Part shown: piece by piece, positions 9,298 to 21,445 of the stretch
Position numbering within the stretch: position 1 is the stretch's first letter
Layout of the letters: each line of letters begins with the position of its first letter
Assembly (NCBI GenBank): GCA_003427395.1
Contig: BFEA01000190.1
Location: 658,828-685,721, forward strand
Reading direction: 5' to 3'
Length of the DNA stretch: 26,894 bases
DNA from: Chara braunii
Taxonomy: Eukaryota > Streptophyta > Charophyceae > Charales > Characeae
Made by a program: the position numbers and the translations under genes
Notes under the pieces: generated by a model
Told to the model about the DNA's origin: nothing
Databases searched by the model: none
What the model saw: the letters and a program-made list of their open reading frames with translations, nothing else

Positions 9298-12200
9298 GTA
9301 AGCATCCGCAGGATCTTGATTTCTTCTTCTTTGTTCGTGTCGCAATAAGTATGAAAATAAAGCGTCTAATCATTCTGCCACCACCTGCCGGGCAGCAGCT
9401 TTGCTTCTCTCTTTTCTCTCTCTCTCCCCTTCTTATTCTCAGTGCAGTGCTGTTCTTCTTTCCTGTGCTGCTTCTCTTCTACCTTTCCAAGGTCATCGAT
9501 GCGGTCTTTGGACTCCCTCTTCACCTATTCTTTCACCTTCTCATCCCCTCAAAACGTTCATCCACCTCAGAGCATGCTCGCTCTAGGACTTTCCTTGATG
9601 TATCTATCTGCTAGTTACGGCCAAGTTCTGGATGCATCTGACCGCAATGACGTCAGAAATTTGTCGAAAAAATCCGTGTGATATGTCCTCAGCTTCGATT
9701 CTGTGCCATCTACGGGGGAGCTCTGCCTTTCTTGGCCCTCGCCTGGTCGTCCGTGCTCGTCTTCTTTTGTATGCTTATCCATTTCTGCCCCTCCAAGGTC
9801 TCACGATTCTTTCTCCTCCCTCTCTTGACGTGATCCGCCGTCTCGTTCTCCCGTTAATCTGTCTGGTCTCGATTCCGTTGCATCGGTGCAAGATCTCTGG
9901 CTCTTTCTACCTCTCTTCTTCCCCGTTGTGCTCCTGTTTTTTCGCTTGCGTGCCTTTTCTTTCTATCGTTTCTCCGTGTCGCCGCCTTTTTTTCTTTCCT
10001 CCTCAATCCGTTCTCCCTCTCCCCTCCCACCTCCTCTGCTTCTTTCTCCCTCTCCTCTCCTCCCTCCTCCTTTCCTCCTCTCCTCCCTCCTCCTTCCCTC
10101 CTCTGCGAACTGTGCTCTCTGTCTACCCTTCAGGTCTTCGGTTCCGTCTTTCCTTTCCACCTCTTCTTCTTCCCTCTCCTCTCCTCTCCTTCCTGCTCCT
10201 CCCTCCACCCTTCTCAATTCTGCTCTGTCTACCCTTCGGCTCTGCAGTTCTTTCCATTCCACCTCTGCTTCTTCCGTCTCTACTACTTCTCCCATCCTCT
10301 GAATTCCCTCCTCCTTTGCGAACTCTGCTCCCTCTCCTCTCCTCCCTCCTCCTCTGCGAACTGTGCTCCCTCCTCCTTCCCTCCTTCCCTCCTCTGCGAA
10401 CGGTTCCATCTTTCCTCCTCAATCCGTTCTCCCTCTCCCCTCCCTCCTCCTCCGCTTCTTCCTCCCTCTCCTCTCCTCCCTCCTCCTTCCCTCCTCCATC
10501 CCTCCTCCTCTGCTCCCTGTCACGCTATATATGTGGTAGTAGCTCCTCCCTTCATCTCCATGTTCTGTTGTTTTGCCGCTTTTACCCTTTTTTTAACATG
10601 TTGATATGGACGATGAGGCTTCAGGTGCCTGCCACGTGTCAACTGTATCCTCAGGTATTGGATGAATGGATTTGAAGTCAAAGACGGAGAGCGTTATTTC
10701 CTTTACAGAAAGTGCTAAGGTCAGATATAGTATTACTTGCCTGACATGGCGCCACGCGTCAGCTGCTAGATGGTGGAGATTCCGATGGCAAAAGTTTGCC
10801 GCCCTGAGGCGGATGGATGTCTTCTGATATGGCGCGGTAGGGATAGGGTTTGCTGTAGCAGCGGGTCTGTGATTACTTCGATCAGCGTAACTGTCACTGC
10901 GATAGGGCGAGTGAAGTGAAGCGATAGGTCAAGGTAACTTTCTTTCACCCCCCCCCCCCCCCCCCCCCCCTTTCAATAAAAGGTCGATTAGATTGGATAT
11001 CATTTGCAAAGATGCCGAGGGCCTCGCAATTCTACCCGGTTATTGAGAGCTTTACTCAGCTTAGCTTAGTCCAGGGGCAGACCTGGCAGTGGAATATGAA
11101 GGGCAGGAAGGTAACTTGCCTCCAGGCCCGTGGCAATAAAAGTTCGCGGCGCTGATGCGGATGGATGTCTTGGGATATGGCGCGGTCGGGATAGGGTTTG
11201 CTGTAGTAGCGGGTCTGTGATTACTTCTTTCGAGCTGTCTAACTGTCACTGTGATCATGGGAGTGAAGCTTTTTTTTTTTTTTTTTTTTTTTCAGGACAA
11301 ACTTCCTCGAGTGCTAGCGGTACTGGTAAGAGCAGACACCGCTAGCACCCGGGGAAAGGCTCCCATCTATTGGTGGGGAGCGTCACCTGCTGAAAAACGG
11401 GTCCAGCGTCCCTTGTACAAGGTGATTTGGAAAAAAGTCGGAAAACGGGGACTGATCATGGGAGTGAAGCTAAGCGAAGCGATAGGGGAAGGTAACTTTG
11501 CCTGTATGTTCAGGGTGGCGGGCTATGATATGCGCGTGCGGCTATATTGCCCAGGCTGGAGCTCGCGCGGGGATTGAACCCTCGATGCTGATCTGGGCAA
11601 TAGGCTCTACTGAGACTTAGGCGAGCTGGAAGAGCGGCATGTTTCGGATTCCCCCTGACGTGGAAGGGGAATCGAACCCTCGACAATTCGCAGTAAGTTA
11701 TCGGGACTTTAATGGGGAGGGGATAGGGACTTCAATGGGGAAAGAGGGGGGGGGGAGGAGGGGGAAGAGCGGGCCGTTATGGGTTTCCTCTGACGACCTG
11801 GCAGTCGGGGGGGGGGGATCGATCCCTCGACGCTGATCTTTACGATAAGCTGTGGATTGCCACTGACCTGGCAGGAGGAGATCGGACTGACCTGGCATGG
11901 GGAAGAGCGGACTGTAACGGATTCCCACTGACCTGGCAGGAGGGGATCCAACGTCGACGCTGATGTGGCAGAGGGGTTGAATCGTCGACGTCTTACTGAT
12001 CTGGCAGGGGATGGAACCCTCGACACTGATCTTTCCTCGACGCCGATTAGGGAGTGGATGAAACCCTCGGCATCTCACTGATCTAACAGAAGATTGATTG
12101 AACCTTCGCCGTCTGCTCAGAACGAATTACTGAGATCGTTACTGATACTCCAAGACATTTGTCGATCGTCGAAATCGTATTAGGGCTACCGTATTGTTTT

Positions 12201-13693
12201 GGTTTCCTCCTTTTTTCTGTTTGATTGTATTAGGGCTAACCAAACGGAAACCTGAAGGCTGATCTCTGTCTCCGACTGAAGCAGCAGGGGGTTTGATCCT
12301 TGCACCTATCACTTTGGAGTAATCGAAATTAGGGGGGTGGAAGTAGGCACTGCTAATTAGGTCAGTGTCTTCCCGCGTATAAACGGCCCATACATCGTGA
12401 CCGTGCAATCAAGGCTAAATCAGACTGTCCAAGAATAGTTTAACCCATCCGGGCGGGGGAGGGTGGGGTTGGGGGGAGAGGAAGAGGGGGGGGGGGGGGG
12501 GAGAAGGGNGGGCTTTGTAATTGCTTGTGGCACATTACAGGGGAGGGGCCACATGTAATAGTTTTTTCGTTGGCACAGTACAAGGAGGGCATACGGAATC
12601 GTTTAGCACATTGCAGGAGTGGGCATGCGTGTTGGCTTCCTGCGCGGCATGAAGGGGTTTGTTGCAATCGGCGGTGATCTGTTCCTGCTGTTGCGCGGAT
12701 TTTTCTCTTTTTATGGTTTCGACATTTGACAGCTGGTGAGTTTGGTGTTGATCGTTGACTTCATCATCTCGTGCACGTGGGCCTGCGATTTGCAAAATCT
12801 TGTCGCCAGACTGACGGGTGGTGTGTCGGGGTCCGGAAGATGGGGTAAGAGAACGTTTCTTGAGTTGTTATAGANNGGGGGGGGGGGGGGGGGGGGGGGG
12901 GGGGGAATTCCTTAAAGAGTGACATTCACACCGGCTGATTCGAATGGATGTGGCCTTGTGCTGCGGTCAGATGCGTGCACAACAGTCCTAGCGTGCATAG
13001 CCCTATCGTGGTGGAGTTGTGGGTGCATGCTCTCTGAGGGAGGAGGGTTTCTTGAGTTTTTTGCCCGGTAAGATGTCCTCTTGGACATCGAGACAGCTCA
13101 CTCGCACACGGGAAGACGTCTTCGTAACCTCACTCGCACACGGGAAGACGTCTTCGTCGTAACCTCGCTTTGATTGCGGTCAGGTGCATGACCGATAGTC
13201 CTAGCATGCCCTTTGGTGGACGTCGTAACCTGGCTTTGATGCATGGCCGATAGTCCTAGCATGCCCTTCGGTGGACCTGTGGATTCACATCACCAAAGGT
13301 GCGAAAACGCACTATCTTACCGAGAACGGGTTGCCAGCTACTGGCTTCCGCTGATGAACACGGCGCAGCCCTGATCGTGAATGTACACAAGCTATCTTTC
13401 CGGTCCGATTCTGCCTTGTATTCGGCGGAGGATGGTTGGCTTTAGAAGCAGAGTCCATCGGATTACCGTAATTTCTGTAATTTACCTCTAGTGCTGTTTT
13501 CATTCTTGTTTTCTTTTTCGGTTGGCTCACAGGGTTCGGGATCGGGACGGGACATCGAGTCAGTGATATTAAGGGATGAGGAGACTCGCAAATGGGAGTA
13601 GATACGAATGTCCGCACACTTTCAGAGTGACTGAATGCTCTCTTCTATTCCCGAGACGGGGGTATACGGAAGTTGCAGGTCGTGTGTGATAGC

Positions 13694-13741
<48 letters not shown>

Positions 13742-16700
13742 TTAGGCGGTGGGGGCGGGTAATGCTGGGAGGGGGAGAGAGAGAGAGAGAGAGAGATTTG
13801 TGATTATGCTGGAATTGGTCCATTTCAGTCCGCTTTTCCATGTTCTCGATCTCTTTGCAGCATACGCAGCTGGAGGCTCTAGCTTGTTTCTGTTCTGAAA
13901 CTCGCCTCCACTGTCTCCGTGCTTGGTTCTCTGCCCTCTTTTTCTTCGTCTTCATGTTGCTCTCCTTTTCTGTCCACCAGTTAGCTTTCTCCGCCCTCCC
14001 CTTCCCTGTATGAGCGGTTATCACCTTCCACTTTCACATCGTGTGCTCTTAAGTACTCGTCTGAGGTGCAGCGATTATGACGTCTCGCGGTCTCTGCTGG
14101 CCATCTATGACTGCCAGCCAGCGGCTCCTAAGAACCCTAAGCCCAGTGGACGGGGGTATCCCACTCGCCCATTCTATCTTCATTTTGTGTTGTCGTCATC
14201 CCATTTCCAGTTCTATCTTCATGCTGTTTCTGAGCTTACCCGTTCACGAGACATAGGTCCGCCACTTGTCGTCTTTTCCGTCTTTTAGCTCCGTTTCTCT
14301 CTCTCTCTCTCTCCCTCTCTCTTATGCCTCCTTGCCTTGTTTCTATCTCTATCCCTCTTTCTTGTGTGTGGAACCTCACGCCGGATCTTACGCCGAACCG
14401 TACGACGGGCGAATCTTACGACGAACCGTGCGCCGGACGGATCTTACGCCGAACTGTACGCCGGATCTTACGCCGAACCGTGCGCCGGACGGATCTTACG
14501 CCCGACCGTACGCCGGACGGATCTTACGCCGAACCGTACGCCGGATCTTACGCCGAACCGTACGCCGGATCTTACGCCGAACCGTACGCCGGATCTTACA
14601 CGACACTTTGCACGGCACCTTGCACCACAAAACGCACCGGACACGCAACTTCACACCTTAAACCTTACAGCGAACCCCACACCGCACCTTGCACGGGACC
14701 GACCTTACAGCGCACCTTGTATCCCCTTCAAGAAAAAAAAAAGATATCATGATGTAGAGTAGGGGGCAGTGCAGAACGCCTGCCCTCGGAACAACACGTG
14801 ACAGTTTCCCGTCATGCAGCTCGCCCCCCTGAACCTTAGCCTGTTTTATCTAGTATATGAGAGGCAGTTGAAAAAACTTGCAATTCTTGGGTAATTTGTG
14901 CTACCGTCGTCCCCCGAACATAACGCACCCTTAAAATGAATGTATACAAGTTATATTTCCGGCCAGTTGCAGCCAAAATGAGGGTGCGTTGTGTTCGGGG
15001 GAAGACGGTAGTGACATCCCATCACTTGTCCTTGTACGGCATGCCGTGGTCCCGTCTCACGAACCTCTGTGTCTTTTCCGTGTTGGTCACTTCTTTCTTT
15101 TGCTTGCTCCTCGTCCCTCCCTCTCCTTCTGTCCCTGTTTTTCCGCCTTTTTTTTTTTTTAGTATTTAAAAAAATGGAAACCGGGATTGTTTTTTTATTT
15201 GTATTTAAAAATGGAAACCAGGTCCAGTGTTCCTTATATCTGCTGGCACACACACAACGCTTTCCTTCGTTATGACCAAGGGGCACTGAGACGGCAGCAT
15301 TGATTATTTCTATAAGCACTGTCCCTTTTCTGCTCTCCCTTTTCACTCCCTTTCCCTTTTCCTCTCTTTTTTTCTCTCCTTTTCTCCCTTATTTTCTTCT
15401 TTTTTCTCTCTTTCTCCTTCTTTCTCCTTCTTTTCTCTCCTTTTTTCTCTCCTTTTTTTCTCCTTTTTTCTCTCTTTCTTCTGTCTCCTCCGTTCTCTTC
15501 GTTTTGCCCTTTTTGCCTCTTCGTGTTGCTTACCGTGTCGTCACTTGCATCTGTATGCGAGTAACTAGATGGTGGACATTTATTTGACTGCTGATTAATA
15601 CGATTCAGGTTGGTAATTGTGCTTTCGTTACCTCTCTCTTGCTTGCAGAGCCGAATGCAGGGAATGGTGCAGACCATGAGAAGTATTCTTGGACACAGAC
15701 TCTGTCAGAGTTGTCAGTGTCGATCCCTGTGCCCCCGGGCACCAAAGCCCGCGCTTTGACTGTGGACATCAAGAGGAACCATCTCAAGGCTGGCCTGAAA
15801 GGGATGCAGCCTATTCTGGCGGTAAGAAAGTATCCATGAAGCTGTCCAGCTGTCCAGCTCTGATTTCTGCGTGCGGATTGATACTGCAATGCTTGAAAGG
15901 ACCCCGTCTATGTGTGTTACCCTCTTTTCTTTGCACCTCCAGTTCTTGCCCGTGGGGAGATGTGCGACCGGTCCCAGGTCTTGCCGGGCTTAAAAAGTAA
16001 AGTGAGGCGGTTATTTTGGGGAAGAGAGAGAGAGAGAGGGCTATCTCTCACGGCCCCATGTATATCCGAAGGGGCATATGAAACGCCCATCTTTCCGCCC
16101 TCTCTCTTGCCTGGTTTCTTCCGGGATTGCGCTGGGATCAACACCACCGATCTCCTAAGATCAACTGTTAACACCCCACCACCACCACCTTCGTCACCCT
16201 TCTTTCTCGTACACCCTCTTCCCCCCCCCCTCCTCCTCCCCCCCCCGATAGTCATTTGGGGCAGTTCCTTGCTTTTCTTATTTTCCAAGCTAGAGGCTCT
16301 GCCTCACTTAAGGCGGGGCCTTTCAGGTCTGGTGCCCAGCCCCCTTAAGTGAGGCAGAACCTTTAACTTGGAGAACAAACCCCAAATGATTAAGTGACTA
16401 TCTTGGGGGGGAGGGAAGGGTTGTACGAGAAAGAAGGGTGATGAAGGCGGCGGTGGTGGTGGGGTGTTATCGGTGGTGTTGATCCCAGCTCAATCCTGGA
16501 AGAAAGCAAGGTAGAGAGAGGGTGGGAAGATGGGCGTTTCATATGCGCTTTCAATCTGGAGAAAGAGCTTTCAATCTGTGAATCCGTGGTAAGTATGGAT
16601 GTTGGTGCGTTCCCGAAGGTCACCCGTGTCTTTTGACCCAGGTTGACGGAGGCAGGCCACCCGTTGGATTCATCAGTATAGTGTGCAAGGCTTAGTCTTT

Positions 16701-19700
16701 TCTAGTCTGTCGGCCTACGGTTTTTCTGTCTGTCTGTCTGTGGGGGTTGGTTCAATTTTTTGGGAACTAGTGGTGGTAGTCCAAGTGCTCCCAGTCTGTG
16801 TATGTCTGCTGAGCCACCAGTCCCTCCGACGTCGAAAAATCGTCTTCCGGGGCCTCACGGAGCGGGGTTTTAGGAGGGAAGGGAGGGGGGGGACCGACCG
16901 GCAATGCAGGTGGGTCCTGTCGCACAATTTTCAAACGTCAACTTCGGCGATTTTTCGCGCTCAGAAGAATTGAAAAAAAATATTTGAACTTTTGGTATCC
17001 TGTAGATTAGGATGTGATCTTCCCAGGAAAAATATCAGAAAAATGAATGAAAATCTTTTAGACTGTGAAATAGATGCCGTGCCGATTCGTTTCGTTTTCA
17101 AGTTTTGCCACTCTACAACGTGTGAGCCAAACGGGGAAAGCACCCTAATTTCAGCGATTTTTCATGCTCAGAACAATATGTCAAAATAATTGAAAATTGG
17201 AGGGTGCATAGATTTGGTCGTGATCTTTCCAGGAAAAATATTTGCAAAATTTCAAAAAAAATCGTTTCAATGGCAAAACTAGTCGTGGCGTGAAGTTGAC
17301 ACATTTTCCCTTTTCCCTACTCTGGCAGTTCTCCACACTGAGCTGTCGGTACCCCTTATGAACCTGTGCTACTGATCCCCCTGAATCTTCAGCGTCGGGG
17401 CAACTGGTGGTTTAAATGGTAGGATCACTGGGATATGAATTTGTTCCATTTGGCTGTGTCGAGGTCACCTGCCTTGCGCTTAGCCTTTGGCTTTGGTTAC
17501 TCTGGTATTTCAAGCTCCAGCTTGAACTGAAATGATGGTTCGTGAACGCTTGGACTGGAGTGATGATTTGTGAACGTCTCTCCCTTGCGTTCGCCTTTCA
17601 GATGGTTAAATTGCTTATTAGTACTGTGAAACAGCATGTGCAAAGAGACAGTAGGTAGGTGCCCACAATGTTTGGTAGTCTTCCTGCTGTGATTGCATCT
17701 TGGCTTCCTCCTGGTCGGTTGCTGAATATTTTTGGACTCTTTTCTGTGCGCTGCGTATGCTGTCTTGGTGATGCTGGTTTTAGCCAATGCCATTGCTATT
17801 GTGTGTTTGCTGTGGTGTGGAGAGAGCATATTCCAACTGTATCCGGCTCACAGCTCACGAGCCAAGCACATGAAGAGAAGCCATGGGTTCTACAGTTCTA
17901 CTATTATCTATGCTACTGTACGCCCGATCATTGTTGCCGTATCTCGACTGAAAGTTGTTCCAAATACAGTTGTAATGACCTGGCATTCTATTCCGGTGAA
18001 GGCGGTAGGAGAAAGGCAGTAGCAGCTCCTTGTGGGCAGTGTTAGTGAGCGTTGTAGGCAGTGTTAGTGAGCATGTGAACTAGACCGAGGCACACCATTT
18101 TTGTGATTAATCTGTTGATATTGGTTCGTACTTTGAATATTGCAGGGTGAACTTCACAAATCTGTCAAGGCGGACGAGTGTTACTGGGGACTTGGTGCGT
18201 ACACGTCTCCTATACTTTTTCATATCTCACGGAGAGTGTTCAAGGCAATCTCTCTCATTAGTTAATCTGCACTTACCTCAGAGATGGGAATACATGTGTT
18301 AATCTGCACGCACTTCAGAAATGGGAATACATGTGTTGCATAGCGCTGACAGAGTTTGTTAATCCATCTCTTTCTTGTGCTTTTCTTCTTGAATATGTTG
18401 TTCTTTTCGCTCTCTTTCTCCTTTTTTTGTTCCTTCCGTTCTCTTTCTCGTTTTTGTTCTTTTCGTTCTCTCTCTCTTTTCTCTTTAAGGGGGGGTGGCT
18501 GTCCTGAGATATCATCACCGAACTGCCTGACCCTAAGTAATTCAACAGTTGTTCCGTCAGGATTCGAGCTTAGGTCTGTTTATCAGCAGCAGTTGAAGGG
18601 TGTAGTACCATTCAGCTGCGTGGGCTAAGGACCCTATTGTGTTCTTTCAAATTTTGCACGTTTCCTCTTCGAGGGTTTTCGCTCTGCTCTGCAGTTTCAA
18701 GTTGCTCATAGGTCGTATGGTGCTGGCTGAAGAACGAACCGAAATGAATGAATGGTGCCGGGCATGATGCCTCCTCCCTTGATAATAATGTTATCACTGG
18801 TTGTGGGTTGCGGTGGACTGCAGTGGGTTGCAGTGAGGTAGGCAAGGCTTCCAGGTGCTGTGCATAATATTGCCAGCATTGGTTTCTGATTTGCAGATGT
18901 GAAATGCTTCTGTCATGTGGCCAGGGAATATGTTTCTCCTTTTTTTGTGTGTTTTTAGGACTGCCAGAAGTTTGGTGGTGTGGATTGGTAATCGTGCATT
19001 CAGATTGCATTCTGAATGCTTGTTCGTTGTTCATGCAGATTTTGGTTTTCTTCGGGGCTGCAATTGGTTTTCTCTCATCCATTCTGATAGTTTCTAGCTC
19101 CTTTTGCATGTGTCCCCACTATGTCTTCCCAGAATAGATCAATAATGCACGGTCATTATGACTGTATCTGGACTGAAAGGTGCTGCAAAAACAGCTAAAA
19201 TGGCTGTGCGTTCTACTCGTCGGGGTAAGACGGCAAGATGCTTTGATTATCTTTTTGGTACTGTGATTTGAAGGTAGTGGGACGTCGTTGATCGTTGTCG
19301 GCTGTTTTCGCGGAGAATGTGTTGAGGCAACTGGTTCGCATTCCTGAAGTAACAATTATGCAGGGGGCGAGGCATGGTTGAAACTGACATGCTTTTTTTT
19401 TTTTTGAATCTGGAGGTTGCTGAGTAAGTGCTGTTGTGCTGGTTTTTTTTTTTGACTCATGTACTTAGTGAAGACTTGTTTCTAGTCCCAAATGAGACCT
19501 GGTTACCATTATAGACTTGGTCGAGACAGTCCCAGTCAGAAATAAGGACTTGGTTCTAGTCCCAGTCGGTCGGGGAAACCAAGCGATCGAACACATTCCT
19601 GTAGGTCCTACAGTCCTCTGCAATGTGCTCTGCCGGGAAGGGGCCCTGCTAACTTGAGAGAATGTGGGACTTTTTTTGCCGGTTTTCGTCTTTTGTTCCA

Positions 19701-21343
19701 TTTCTGACGTGTATTGCGTGAACTTGGACTTTGTAGAGGATGGGAAAGTTCTGTCGATACATTTGACGAAGGTGAATACGATGGAGTGGTGGAATTGCGT
19801 GGTGAATGGTGAGCCTGTCATCAACACGCAGAAGGTGGAGCCGGAGAACTCGAAGCTTTCTGATCTCGATGGGGAGACACGACAGACAGTCGAGAAGATG
19901 ATGGTGAGCGTATTATGTCATCAAGTCGACACATTAAAACAAGTGCAACCGTTTGTTAAACCACCAGTACCTCCTAAAAGTGCTCCCCGTTAACGGGCGT
20001 GGCTTTTGGGATGAATGGGCTTTTGGGCTGGTAGCCCCGATTCAGCCAAGTGGAAACGGTGTTTCTACTTTTGGCTGGCCGTTAACGAGGAGCACTTTTA
20101 GGAGGTACTGGTGGTTTAAACGCTCATCCAGCAACAGGATTTCTTCTTCATTGTCTTTGTCAGCGGAAGGCATGGATAAATCAGAAATTTTATTATCGAG
20201 TAAACTTGAATCTTGCCACGTGGGATCGAGCTGCGATCGTGACTGTCCTCCTTTCAATACCGGAAGGGCACAATGACCGAGTGAGTATGTCTCTGAGTCA
20301 TCATTGTATGCCCAGTGCTAACGCCCTGGCTTTTGGGGTGTTGCAAGTAAGGCCGGAAAAGTCCCTGGGCACAATTTGGGAAAAGCTGCACAGAGCTGCA
20401 TTTTTCTTTTTTATGCTTGAAAGGGGCCGAGCCCCTCGCAAGCTGGGACGGACCCTATCAGTTGATCTATGGTCTGTTAATGTCCCTGTGTACATCCACC
20501 GCCTGCTTGAGACATGGAGAGTAAGTTATTACTAGTGTATGTATGACCATGAATGGGATCGGCTTCATGGATCAAGTCCAATAAATTGTCCTAACCTTAT
20601 GTCCTGTTTCATCGAGGGCCGTCTTTGATGGGACGAAAAAGTTTTTTTCGGTAGGGTCCTGCGATTTTGGAAGGGGGAATCTTGAGCAGGGGACGTGAGG
20701 AAAAGTTGAGGGATTTGCAAAGTGCTCTAGGGGGAGAAGGGGGTTGGAGAGTATCTGTGGAAAAAGGGGAGGGGAGAGAGTGTTTAGGGGGGAAGAGGGG
20801 GATGGGCGGGTCTGACGATTTGCAGGCATTCGAAGGTGCATATGGGGAAGAGAACTGATATGGTGTTGTGAGTTGCACAGAATGTGGGTAGAATGGATGT
20901 CACGGAGATTGTATGATCCTTCATATGCATTTGAAAGAGAAGTGGCAGAGGGAGTTCCAAAGTGCTTTACATGTGGTACCAGCGGGGTTGTGGGGAGGGA
21001 AGTAAAGGGAAGCATGGAGTAGTGTTGAAGTGAGGGGAGGGGAATACATGGACAAGCTGAACGGACTGACGGCATCAAGGGGCTGTAGCCTGCTCAGAGG
21101 AGGTGGACTGCGAAGGAGGCTTGGCAGCATGAAGGGGCTGCAGTCTGCTCAGAGGAGGCAGAGAGTCAAGGGGCCTTGCGGAATGCCTCGTGTATTTACA
21201 CACGTACATGCAGGGGAGCAGCATACGTTGGATCCCAGGGTATAAATGCGGGAGCGCTGCGGAGGGAGGGTTGCAATGTGATGACCGTTTATCCAAAGGA
21301 GTCTGGGGAAGTTTTGAGCATGCACACTGTATGTCTGTTTGTG

Positions 21344-21410
<67 letters not shown>

Positions 21411-21414
21411 ACAC

Positions 21415-21445
<31 letters not shown>

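Larger units (their letters stand above)
9298..15648 (+). other. Intron 1 of NudC (6.35 kb, phase 1)
   Basis: The intron is bounded by GTAAGC and CTTGCTTGCAG. In order it holds CT-rich DNA (9400-9900), a long polypyrimidine tract, a duplicated element (10790-11510), a tRNA T-arm-like array (11555-12115), G-rich sequence with N bases (12440-12910), direct repeats (12965-13270), two (GA)n tracts, a CpG-rich minisatellite (14377-14600), a small MITE (14902-15010), a 46-bp tandem duplication (15169-15225) and another pyrimidine-rich tract (15310-15500) before the acceptor. I see nothing assignable in 12120-12440, 13275-13690 and 13800-14290. No embedded gene could be supported on either strand. 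Confidence 0.9.
15822..18145 (+). other. Intron 2 of NudC (2.3 kb, phase 0)
   Basis: The intron is bounded by GTAAGA and AATATTGCAG. It contains a 470-bp foldback element (16074-16546), a duplicated AT-rich element (16930-17305), a solitary GGTGGTTTAA end like those of the TTAA elements (about 17406-17415), and a tandem duplication of GGCAGTGTTAGTGAGC near 18037-18073. Positions 16560-16920 and 17420-18030 show no gene or repeat I can name. Confidence 0.9.

Noticed and set aside
9298-9614. Membrane-like hydrophobic extension of the NudC exon 1 reading frame
   Set aside because: It is translation through the GTAAGC donor into pyrimidine-rich intron DNA. The conserved NudC sequence resumes only in exon 2.
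9632-10675. 347-codon Ser/Leu/Pro-rich open frame and opposing Arg/Glu-rich frames
   Set aside because: They are produced by the polypyrimidine tract, with no domain and no codon pattern of a gene.
11568-11628. Functional tRNA gene on the minus strand
   Set aside because: The ends pair and box B is good, but the D-loop is shortened and no 7-nt anticodon loop with a proper stem is visible.
14377-14600. CRISPR-like array
   Set aside because: The units are directly adjacent without unique spacers, in a eukaryotic intron, so it is a minisatellite.
14266-14762. Three overlapping repeat-protein frames
   Set aside because: A 24-bp minisatellite keeps all frames open. It lies in an intron and no start context favours one frame.
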